Shown piece by piece: positions 24,300 to 35,598 of a DNA stretch of 64,000 nucleotides. Position 1 is the first letter of the stretch, and each line of letters opens with the position of its first letter. The stretch is from Aradus depressus (taxonomy: Eukaryota; Arthropoda; Insecta; Hemiptera; Aradidae): contig OY759222.1 of NCBI GenBank assembly GCA_963662175.1, forward strand, positions 19,044,222-19,108,221, given 5' to 3'. The notes below the pieces were generated by a model. That model searched no databases, was not told the DNA's origin, and was given only the letters and a program-made list of their open reading frames with translations. Position numbers and translations under genes: made by a program.

Positions 24300-24765
24300 T
24301 AATGAGGTCCTGACATCGTACAGACATCCCATCCGAAGGACTGTGCTCAAGATCGGTTTAAATGTCCTGTATCTGGTCTTTAATGAGGTCCTGACATCGT
24401 ACAGACATTCCATTCGAAGGACTTCTCAAGATCCGTTTAAATGTCCTGTAGTTGGTCTTTAATGTGGTCCTGACATCGTACAGACATTCCATCCGAAGGA
24501 CTTCTCAAGATCGGTTTAAATGTCCTGTAGTTGGTCTTTAGTGAGGTCCTGACATCGTACAGACATTCCATCCGAAGGACTTCTCAAGATCGGTTTAAAT
24601 GTCCTGTAGTTGGTCTTTAATGTGGTCCTGACATCGTACAGACATTCCATCCGAAGGACTATGCTCAAGATCGGTTTAAATGTCCTGTAGTTGGTCTTTA
24701 GTGAGGTCCTGACATCGTACAGACATTCCATCCGAAGGACTGCTCAATCGGTTTAAATTTCCTAG
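24300..24765. repeat. 79-81 bp tandem array made from a SINE-1 segment, six units
   Basis: GGTCCTGACATCGTACAGAC starts at 24306, 24387, 24466, 24545, 24624 and 24705. Each unit holds the SINE-1 body piece running from the CATCGTACAG motif to the CCATCCGAAGGAC motif. Units 3 to 6 alternate GTGTGG- and GTGAGG-type starts, suggesting a 158-160 bp dimer as the later amplification unit. Confidence 0.95.
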
Positions 24766-24775
24766 ATGAACCCCA

Positions 24776-24846
24776 TTCTACGTCAAAATAATGACAACTC
24801 ACCTGGCATTGTCGAGGGGGGACCTCCAGAGCTGATCTTCCTCGTA
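24776..24846 (-). pseudogene. Duplicated fragment of F-box gene exon 10 and its donor
   Basis: The stretch containing CACCTGGCATTGTCGAGG and CCAGAGCTGATC aligns with 31931-32005, the 3' end of exon 10 of the F-box gene plus adjoining intron. The copy keeps a good donor (GTGAGT on the minus strand) but has a deletion in the coding part. It is a broken pseudo-exon outside the gene. Confidence 0.6.
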
Positions 24847-24884
24847 GAATTTCTCTATTCATTTTCCTTTCTATGTTCTCTATC

Positions 24885-25035
24885 CAATCAGTCTTATAAC
24901 AGTAATGTTAAGTACTACTCTTTAGTCTGTGATTTTTTTTTTTTTTTAATTATACATGTTTTCATTTTTTAACGTTGATATTGAATTGTTAATTTTTTTT
25001 AAATATATATTTTTTATATCTTTAGACATTTGTAT
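24885..25035. repeat. AT-rich dispersed repeat shared with 26215-26345
   Basis: Both copies hold CTTTAGTCTGTGATTT followed by a T-run and AATATTGAATTGTT. Parts occur again near 27680-27790 and 28185-28290. Probably a non-autonomous element linked to the hammerhead-like motifs nearby. Confidence 0.5.
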
Positions 25036-25110
25036 TTTTTAAAATATTAACATTATATCTTTTTAACTAATATTTCCTATATATATCGTTAAAATTAACA
25101 TATTTGTCGA

Positions 25111-25457
25111 GGTTAGGTTAGGTTTTATGACTCATGCCCGGGCTTTAACTACGAAGTCATATCGCCTACTACCAGAGCGCTCTATCGTCACTCTGGTGGA
25201 CATGAGCCCGACTCTACTGTGGGAGTCCTAAATTTTGCCTACCTTAAATTTTTATTATCCTAGGGCAGGGGTCTTTGACGAGTACCTGACATCGTACAGG
25301 CTCGGGACCATCGCTTAACGTCCCATCCGAAGGACGGCGTGCTTAAGTTTATTTTACCTCCCAGATAAAATAAACTAAGGGCCTCGGTCGAGCTACGAAC
25401 CCACAACCTTGAGCTCAGAAGTCAAGCACGCATACCACTGAGCTACCGGCGCCCTCT
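25111..25457 (-). repeat. SINE-1, full length, with target-site duplication
   Basis: Minus orientation. The 12-bp direct repeat CATATTTGTCGA flanks it (25099-25110 and 25458-25469). The head carries TAGCTCAGTGG (A box) and GGGTTCGTAGC in place of the B box. The tail is two units of the CCTAA type (GGTTAGGTTAGG on the plus strand). This is a good reference copy. Confidence 0.95.
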
Positions 25458-25724
25458 CATATTTGTCGATTTCTAGACATAATTAATTTTCATAAATCAC
25501 GAATTATAAAATAAGTTAATTTCAACAATATATATTAATATATAACGTAGCTATAAGTTAACAGTTAAGACAAACAGTTGTCCACAGGTTTCCACAAATA
25601 AAATAATGGACCAATAATAGAAATTTACATACAATAGTTAGGGGTTAGTTAGCATTTTTGTAAACAATGTTTTAAAATATTAGAAGTGTTATCTTAATAT
25701 TGAATGTGTAAGACAGTTTAGATA

Positions 25725-25747
25725 CTGATGAGAGTTCCCGAAACGTC
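25725..25747 (+). ncRNA. Hammerhead-like core with shortened stem II
   Basis: CTGATGA GAGTTCCC GAAACGTC. Core boxes and the GTC triplet are intact, but stem II has lost bases compared with the copy at 27839-27867. ATA before CTGATGA can pair with TAT after GTC as the start of stem I. Confidence 0.5.
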
Positions 25748-26834
25748 TATGATTTAATATATTATGAGACCAAAATATAAATGGGAAAATAGTATAGCTG
25801 TCAAAAAGTAAATAAATATATATTATATTCCGGATGCTGAAAATAATACTCAATTCAAAGATAGTCAAATAGGGAAGAGAATAGGGAAAGTTTTTGGTTA
25901 AATCCTAAGCGAAGGATGACACCTTAAACTATTTTGTCACTATTTTAGTGACTAGAATACGAATAGTGTACTGTAAATTCACTTTTGAGACCTAGTACGA
26001 ATATGATCCTTTACCATTATTTTTTTACAATTGAATCAGTAGATTGCCCTCATATTGTTCAAATATATCGTATTCTTAATGAAAAAGTAATTCAGTGTTC
26101 GAAAAAGCTATTTAAACGCCAATCCTATCGATGTTTTCTCTCTCTAAGACTGTATGCTTCAGTCTATCGTAGATTCTGAATTTCTGTCTAGCATGCAGCA
26201 TGCTATTTCTCTTCTAGAATTAGTCTTATAAGAGTATGTTTTTCTATGATTCTTTAGTCTGTGATTTATTTTTTAATTTAATTTTTTTAAAATTAATATT
26301 GAATTGTTCATTTTTAAAAAGTATATTTTTTATACAAGATATTTTTGTTCTATGGTTAATGTAAATTATATGGTCATATTTTTTTTGTTTTTTTTTCTTT
26401 AAAGTGTATATTACAATAAATAAATAATGTTAATTGTTTTTAAATTACATTTTTCTTGTATGAAATAATTAAAGAAATATAGAAACTATATTAGATTTGT
26501 TGTTATTTATTTCCCAAAATTCTTCTTATGGGCGACAGAAGGAAATGCGGGGGGGCTTTTTAGAAAAAAGGTTCTCTAAGCAGACATTCAAAACCCTTTG
26601 TTGCGGAAACCTCAAAGAAAAGAGGGCTGATTATTGGTCATCGTCATATGAACAATATGGACACCGCCAGAAACTTAGCGGAGGTAAACAAGACTCCGGG
26701 TTCATATTCTAAGCAAGTGTAAAACTATAAGAAGCAAGAGATTATACTGCTTTGGGTCTGCTATAACAGAACCTAGGCAGACTTTGGAAGGAACCTGCAG
26801 CAGAATCCTGGACTTTACTATTGTGCCTTTACCT

Positions 26835-27085
26835 ATTGGTTATAGTTACTATGACTCATGCGCTCTTTCGTTGCTCTGGTAGACATGAGCCCGACTCTAC
26901 TTTGGAAGCCTTAAATTTTGCCTACCCAGGTTCATTCACCTTGGGTAGGGGTCTTTAACGAGTACCTGACAACGTACAGACTCGGGACCATTGCTTAACG
27001 TCCCACCAGAAGGACGGCGTGCTCTAGGTTTTTTTCCTCCCAGATAAAAAACTTAAGGGTTTTGATCCCACGCTTTTAAGGTCAG
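26835..27085 (-). repeat. SINE-1 copy, diverged, head partly lost
   Basis: Minus orientation with tail, CGCTCT region, body hairpin and part of the head recognisable. Confidence 0.75.
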
Positions 27086-27838
27086 AAGGCTAGCACGCTA
27101 TCTCTGACAAGTTATATACAAGATCAATGCAACTTGAAATGCGGCATCTTGTATTATATGAAATTAATTTTTTTAATGTCTCTTTTCATCCACCCAACAC
27201 TGCCTGCGGAAAGAAAAAATGTATTTTCTACTTTTCAGTGTAATATAATTGAAATGTAAAGTATATTTTTGAAAAACTTGTTTTTATATTAATTTTTTAG
27301 TTGTTTACCTAAATTTTAAGCAAATCATAGGTTTTATTTAACAACTGTTGATAAATATCCTTATTTTTTTGTAGTCAGTGAAAGCAATTTTTGAGACTTT
27401 ATAACTCCGTGCCTGTTGGTCCTGCTTCAAATTTTACATAAATTGTTGGAAATTTCGTAAGGAACATTTTTTGTAATAAACGATTCTTCCATAGAACTAT
27501 CTGTTTTCGCATAAATCAAGCAAACGTGTGAAAAAATGACATGTAACCGGTTGACGGTGAACCGCTCGACTGATCTGGCTAAAATATTCATTAACGCATT
27601 GTCACAGGAATATGTACCAAGTTTCTGTCATCCAGCGATCGGCAGTTTTGACACCAAACCGAATTAATATAAGGTATAATAAAAAAACATTATTTTTATA
27701 CAAGATATTTTTATTCTATATTATTATATGGTATTTTTTTAAGGTACATAAATACAATAAATTAATTATAATAATATTTTTTTCACAGATAGATTATTCT
27801 TTCATTTATTTTTGGGTTTTTACAATCTAGCAATCATA

Positions 27839-27867
27839 GACGTTTCGGGAAGATCTTCCTTCATCAG
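27839..27867 (-). ncRNA. Hammerhead-ribozyme-like motif, best-preserved core
   Basis: The minus strand reads CTGATGA, stem II GGAA/TTCC with a GATC loop, then GAAACGTC with a GUC cleavage triplet. ATA/TAT can form the core-proximal part of stem I. All catalytic boxes match the hammerhead consensus. Stem III is minimal, as in the type found in Penelope-like elements. Confidence 0.65.
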
Positions 27868-28038
27868 TATCTATATTGATCATTACATTATTTTTGCAGA
27901 AACATATTTTACGAATCGACCCTCTGTTAAACTATAAGTCCAGACTAAGTAAATATGAAAAAATAATATAATGATCAAAAAACATTTTAAAAAATTATCT
28001 AAATTAAATGAAGTGTACTTGCAAATGAATTATAGATA

Positions 28039-28060
28039 CTGATGAGAGTTCTTCCCGAAA
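28039..28060 (+). ncRNA. Degenerate hammerhead-like core
   Basis: CTGATGA GAGTTCTTCCC GAAAATATC. Related by sequence to 25725 and 27839, with a mutated stem II and a lost C after GAAA. Confidence 0.4.
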
Positions 28061-28946
28061 ATATCTGCTAGGTCGTAAAGAGCAAAACATAAATAGGAGA
28101 ATATAGCAGTGAAAAGTGTACTATTATAAATTCAGAATTTCCTTGTACAACCGAAAAGTAAGTACATGATGTTAAATTTATTTTAAAATTATATGTTTTC
28201 TTGTACAAACCAATTCAAGAAATATAGAAACTGCATTAGTTCTGTTTTTGTTCATTATCCAAAAATTTCTATACAGGGGCGACAGAGGAAGTCCTCAAAA
28301 AAATGAGAATATACAATTTTTTTTTTTTTAATCTTAAATTTTTAATTACAAAACAACACCTAATTATGTGAGATACATCGAAAACAAAGGTAGTTAATAT
28401 CAAGCTTCATTCCCATAAATTCAGTTCTCAATATTTAAACGGTTAACAGTATCAATCTTAAATAAACTTCAGTACTACTTGTGGAAAATTCATGTTGCCG
28501 CAATTAGATTCTAAAGAATATAAAAAATGAATAATATTTTAACTATTTCATTTTCAGATGAAAATATTTCATATTCTGTTTAAACCACCAGACAAGTTAT
28601 TTATAGATGAAAATATAGATAATAACAAGCAACATAATAAAAATACTAGTAAATTGTGTTTGTATTCTGAGGAATCTTCTGCTATCAGTTCAGATTTATA
28701 AAATCAATATTATTGACCACATAAAGAATATATTTTTTGTACTATGTACTATCTGAAGGTTATTTAACCTTCCTTTTTATTAAAATAGAGAAAAAAAAGA
28801 AAAATTTTTGATATTGAGTGTCCAAAAAATGTTTACAAAAGAGAAAAAGAGCAATGAATAGAATCTAATAAATAAATACGATGAAATACTGTATTCCATC
28901 TGGAACAGTAGGAAAATTTATCCAATTGAATTGTATGTGCCAATCC

Positions 28947-28952
28947 TTTATT
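28947..28952 (-). terminator. Poly(A) signal of the F-box gene
   Basis: AATAAA on the minus strand, about 38 nt past the stop codon at 28990-28992. Confidence 0.55.
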
Positions 28953-28989
28953 CAATCTTCAAAAATCCACGAAATTCGATCTCTTCATT

Positions 28990-31900
28990 TCAGTTAAATA
29001 TGAGATCTCTATAGTTGAAGAGAAGGTAGTAGATGGAGGTACGGCAGCTTGTTGAAGTCCTTACGACCGTCGTTCGATCGGCTCTCTCAAAATTTGCCTT
29101 CACTATTTCATAATACCGACCATCACTGCAACATAAATGAACATAAGTTTTTCTTAAGATCTCTATTGTTCACCTCATTATTATCATTATATGAATTTTG
29201 CTAAGGAAACGTTTTTTGGTCATTGCAAATTTTGTAATAAAATTTAAAAAATATAATAATTTCAATAATCATCCAGATTAACGAAGTACCTTTAATTATT
29301 ATCAAAGTTTCATTGTAACATTTTAAAAGGTAATATACATGTCAAAACGAACTTACATACCAATAAGTGCCATAAAAATCCGTTCAGTGTTTCTTGACTC
29401 AGGCCTGTGACAAGAAGTTAGGGGGGATAGTCGGACATTTTTGCAAACTCGATATTATGAAAAAAAAATAATGAAAACAAATAAAGCTAAGACATGTTTA
29501 ACACTTATATTGTCTAATTTAACAAAAATATATACATATAGTGTATTGTTACTGTGCTGACGAAGGCGTTAGACGAAACCTGTACACTCTATGTATATAT
29601 ATTTTCGTGGAATTAGACAATATAAATGTCAAACAAGTTCTTTGCTTTTATGGCTCATGCCCGGGTTTTAACTACGAGATTATATCAACTATCAGAGCGC
29701 TCTTTTGTCGCTCTGGTGGACATGAGCACGACTCTACTCTGGGAGACTTAAATTTTAGAGAAAAAAAAAAAATGCAACATTTTGTGTTCAGACTATTTTT
29801 CCTACGCGCTGGCCATAATGTTTACATCTCAGAGAAAAATAATGTGGTAAAAAACGAAAAAAAAAAAAAAAAATGTCAAAAACTTGCAGTCGTGCACGGA
29901 TTTTGATTAAAATTTGTTTCATAATGATACAACAAGAAAAGAATGTATGAGGAATGAAACTTTCAAATTTATTCTTCTTCAATTTCTTTTATACATGAAA
30001 TTATAGGTTTGTGATAGCTGAAATAAGATATGTGTGATTGTAGTGTCTCTAAATAACGCGAGAAGACAGCGTCGATGGTAGTTTTCGAATTTGTTGTTGA
30101 AATGCTTAGATTCGTATTCACTTGTATGTCATTTAAAAAATAAATAATCTGTTCGGTATCTCCTGATCGGATAAAAACATTATATTATTTAATGTGAAAA
30201 TATAACAACAAATATATTATTTTCAAATAATAATAAATAAATTTTCAGCAATTATTGTAATATATTAATAACAATATTATATAATATGTATTGAAATATT
30301 ATATATTATATTTTTTAGATTTAAACTGCTATGTTATTTTCTTTTACCACACATTTTATTTATTGTGACAAATTTAAGCTATCGAAGCATCTAAACCTGA
30401 AAGTTTCTTACCGAAAGATCATTTTATAGTTCGCAATTTTGATAATTTAGTTAAATTCACTACCACAATAAATATGAATGATGTTGTAAAAATACAATAG
30501 AAATGCTCAAAAACACAGATAAAGAAGTGTAGTTGTGTGTGTGCGCTGCGCGCGCAACCGTCCGACACACCCTTAGGCATGCACATCATCGAGACTTACG
30601 CTCTGATGGTCTGACTGTCCCTACCGAGAGCTAAGATGTTTACACATCAAAAAATCATATTTTGACTTGAAGCACAAAGTTCAGAAGGAAATTTTCGAAG
30701 TTGGATAATCCATGGATGTCATTAGAAGTGAGCCTGTTCTTTGAGAACTAGAAACATGTTGAATACCTGAGAACAAGACTAGTCAGTTTGAGACACTTGA
30801 CACGAAGGATGTCGATGGCCTTCTGACTCTTATCAGAGAACCTCAGGTTGTCAGGGTCCCAGCGGAGCTCCAGTCGCTGTAGCACACAACAATTGTTGGC
30901 GATACCGTCCATCAGTTGGTCCACATGGATGTTCACCCCTAGTCGCTCTCGAGTCCCCATCACCAGGATCCTTTAATCAATAGTAAACACCACACTTTAA
31001 TCAAATTATATATTTTGTTCCTTTTCCCTTTTTCAACTTTCTCTGACTGAACTCTTCAACTCTGACTGAATGAATAATTCAAAACCAGATTCACCCATTT
31101 TCGGAAATTTTTAAGGAGATCAAAGAAATGTCCCATTGCCATGTCGATATTTTTTTTAAATATTTTTTAATTATATATTAAAAGAACCAAAATCCTTGAT
31201 TGTTTCAAGGCTAGCTTTACAACTTTTTCTGGAAATTTTAATTTTAATTTTGGATGGAGCTGGTTTTGAAGCAAACTGGGGGATCAACAACCTTTTGCAA
31301 CTTCGTGAAACACAAATAACAGTTACTAAGTAGATGTAGATAAATAATATTTTGAAAAATGAGAAAAAAATGAACAGTTGTAAAAAAAATTATCAACAAT
31401 ATAAATTAAACGAATCAGAAATATCGGTTTCAATCAATGGAAAAAAATACACAATTATTTTTCGTTTCTACATCATCTAGAAGATGAAAGTCGAATCTGT
31501 TTTGTCATCCAATAAGAATTATTTCTTTCTCATAGAATAAAAATTAATAGAGGCAAACCACTGCAAACCAAATTCACTCTCAGATACAACACTTGTCCAC
31601 CAGTTTACATTAACAACCAACCCATTCCTGCATCTGACAATGTTCGATATAAAAAACTTCATTTAGACAGACAGATGCAGATTTCCAAAGATCCTGACTC
31701 GCTACGTTCATCTTTCGCCGTTTAGAAGCTCTCTCCTCTTCTATTTTCACCATATTTTGGCTACTATCATTTTCCCGTCTGCAATAATTTCTATCGATTC
31801 TGATTCCTCATCCTCGTTGAATGTTTATATTCTTTTCCTTTAGCTGTTCTGTATACATTTTGTTAGTTATTATGACTCATGCCCGGACTTTAACTACAAG

Positions 31901-34900
31901 GTCATATCTCCTACTACCAGAGGGCATAGACCATTCTACAATGTGGAGAACTGACCTGGCATTGCTGAGGAGAGGGAGAACGGACATCCAGAGCTGATCG
32001 GTGATGTGAGGCATCCCAGCGAGAACGAGACCGTGGAGCTGTTGGCCATGTCGGACCAGGAACTTCCGAAGAGCCTCGTCCGTCAAATTGTCCGAACTCT
32101 CCAGGTCTAGTGCTATCAGGCTCCTTGTGTTACCTCCCTCAGTCCATGCCTTCAACACCTGCCTCACACCACAACAGTACAGTAATATAGATAAACTGCA
32201 TCAAGAACTTGCAATAGGTTTAATTGAATAATTAACAATTAGAAATATACCGAATCGTTGAAGCCATTGATCTGTCCAGCCCTAAGGAACCTAAGTCCTG
32301 GTATCCTGGTCAGCATATCTATCAGACACTCCGTGGACAGGTCTGTGGCCGTCATGTCCAGTTCCTGTATAGAAGACTTCTCCCACTCCACTGCCATCAC
32401 GTGTTCGCTCTGCAAACCTAAACTAAACTTTCTTAAGTATAAATAGAAGCTTATTTAGCATAAAATGTTAAGCTGCGTTTTCACTTTTAGCGAACACGAC
32501 CGAATGAACGAGTCGTTCGAATGTACATTCGCTGACTGACTATATTTACATAAACGCGAGTATACTCGCATTCGTTGATATCCGTCCAGTCCCAAAAATC
32601 ATATCGGAATCAAAATACAAATTTTTATGAGCTTTATTGTCATAACTTGAGTTTTTGAAGTAAAAGAAGAAATCAATTACAATATCTCTACAGAAAATGT
32701 ATCAAAAATAATAAAAAAATTAATTTACTTGTTTGATTCATGAGCAAACATCTGAGACGCCTACTTCTTTGAAAAAGTGTCTTCATTGTAGATCCAGTGA
32801 CTTTATTGCAGAAATTAACAGCGAGGCACTCCAACTAAAACAAATTGAATGATTGTAAAAAACATTTTTCAAAAAATAAATAAAAAGATATAGTGTGGAT
32901 TTTGCAAGGGATTTGCATACATTATATACTTCTTAACTTCCTTAACCTATATACATACATACATACCTGTATACAGTTGGAGCTGAATGCGTCAATGTGA
33001 CTGTCGTCTATAAAGTTTATACCGTACAGGTTGATTACCCTCAGGTTGGGGGTGGCAGACTTCATCTTGTGAACATTGATCACTTCGTAGATCTCTTCCT
33101 CCTCTTCTTCCACCTTCTCGTACGTTCCTAAACAATAAATATATATAATACCTATTATACATATACCTATATATGTAATAATAAATACCTAAATATATTC
33201 TAGAATTATATTTTAAAAAACAAAGAGATATCAGTCCAATACAATTGTATTTGAGGGGCTTATTTTAAAAACCAGCTATGTCAAAAATCTTAAATTTTGG
33301 GAAATCAAAAAAAAACAGTTTAAAATTTATTCCGCAGAATAAATTGCCTCTTTTTTATTTTTTAAATATTTGGGGTGGCCTAATGCATTAATTAAGCTAT
33401 TTCATTTAACCCTTTTATCATTAGTTTTTCCAGGAAAAAATAAAAACTCTTTGACTTAGCTGGTTTTTGCAGAAATTTTCCAGTACCCAACCAGTGACAA
33501 TTTTTTTTTTTTCTAGAGAAACAAACAATGCATGTAAAAAAGTTTTTTTATTTTTAAAATATAATAAAAATTGGTATTTTTAAAAAGTTAAAAATTGCTA
33601 AAATGTAAAATAATTTGGTCTAATCCTCGCCGATCCCATCAGAGTTGTCATCTTCTTCCACCTCTATTACGCTAGCATTGTTATTATTTCCTGAGCTTTT
33701 AGTGTTGCTAACTAGTCTGTTATAATATTCACGATGTGAAGGCTCTTCTAAATATTTAGCTAGATTGAGGAATCTTTTTGTTTGACCGGTGCTAGCCCTG
33801 GTTCTTCCGTATATCGTTTGGGCAAATCTACTGTAGTGCCATTATGAACAAAAGATGGCTTTGTTATGGTGTGTTTAGATGGATTTCCAAAATAGGAGTT
33901 CCACAACAAAATATAACTTACATCTCTAATCATCTCAATTCTTCGTACCTGCTGCAGTTTTTTTTCGTGGCCAATTATGATTATTATTTTAGTTTTCATT
34001 ACTAGGATTATCCATTTATTATAGTAAATTAACACTTTTGTTAAATCTTATTTTATTTTAATAAGAAATATTATTAAAAACTGTATAAAACTGTAATTCA
34101 CCAAACTCAAAAACAACAAAACAAGCTTATCAATCCTTATCAAATTATCAAAGCGGGATGACTTAACTTGTTTTTACAGGAAAACATTTTGACATGTCTG
34201 GTTTTTGGGGGAAACTTGAATGGCCATGTGGTCAGAAATACTATTTACAGCTGGTTTTTCAAGGTTCCAATAATGTCAGAAGGTGTGTCCACAAAAAAAA
34301 TATGACGTCACTAACTCAAAATCGATTTCTTTTGACATAGCTGGTAGAAGAATTGTCTTGTGAGGTCGATTCATAAAACATGAGTATGTTCATATTCACC
34401 ACCTGATGATGGCTGATGGTTACCGAAAGTAGTCATGATGAAAATAAAATTTTTATTTTCATCATGACTAGTCCCATAAAGTAGTCATGATGAAAATAAA
34501 ATTTTTATTTTCATCATGACTACTTTCTGTAACCATCAGCCATCATCAGGTGGTGAATATGAACATACTCATATTTTATGAATCGACCTCACAAGACAAT
34601 TCTTCGACAGTTGCAATTTTCAATGATTCACAAGAAAACTAGGCATATGGACATTCAAACCCAGGAAAAAGGCCATGATGCATTTTTGTTATGGTATGAA
34701 AACACATTTTGGGGAGAAAATTGGTGGTCATTGCAGCTAGTATTTGCTAAGCAACAGCTGACCCCCACTCTAGCATGTGCTGAGCAACGCTTGGCCATCA
34801 AGCTAGTGTGTGCTGAACAACGGTGGGCAACTCAGCAAACATGTACCGTGTAACGGTGGACACTCCAGCTAGATCTTAAGTGCTTCGCATCTCTGGTTAC

Positions 34901-35567
34901 CTCATCTTGTATGTGCCGAGCAACGGTTGTCTAGTAGCTAGTATTTATGGTACAACTGTGGACGCCCCAGCTAGTACCTGCTTAGGAACGCTTGCGCCCC
35001 AGCTAGTACCTGCTTAGGAACACTTGCGCCCCAGCTAGTACCTGCTTAGGAACGCTTGCGCCCCAGCTAGTCCCTGCTTAGGAACGCTTGCGCCCCAGCT
35101 AGTACCTGCTTAGAAACGCTTGCGTTAAGACCCTTAGTCTAAACTAAGGACGACTTATAACGTAGATTATGTACATAGAATATTATGATCAATATATAAG
35201 GAATACATTTTTTACAATAAAAATCAGCAAATAAATTTAAGGCGGTAGCTGGAAAAAGGACATCTGCCCGAAAACCATGTTCATTGGTGCTGCCATGTGA
35301 CGTTTTGTGAATGATGCAACATTGTATGAAACCAGCCCTCATTTATATTGGTACTTGATTCTCGAAAATGTATATCATACGATAAGAAAAACACTTGATT
35401 TTAGGTTGAAAGTCCATTTTGAAAAATTTTTGTGTAAAATCGGTACCGAAGAAGAGAAGGGGTCATACGCCTTTTTTCCATAGAACACACAAAATAAAGT
35501 AAATTTTCAATAGGTATAATGAAAAAAAAAAAACAGGCAGAAATCTAGGTTAGCTCAACTGAAACAA

Positions 35568-35598
<31 letters not shown>

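Noticed and set aside
24516..24731. Minus-strand frame with an internally repeated peptide
   Set aside because: It is a reading of the 80-bp SINE-derived array.
24163..24765. Regularly spaced repeats resembling a CRISPR array
   Set aside because: Units are contiguous tandem copies without unique spacers, in a eukaryotic genome.
34578..34853. Plus-strand frame of 91 codons ending in Ala/Glu/Gln/Arg repeats
   Set aside because: It runs from the palindrome into the 32-bp minisatellite and has no known domain.
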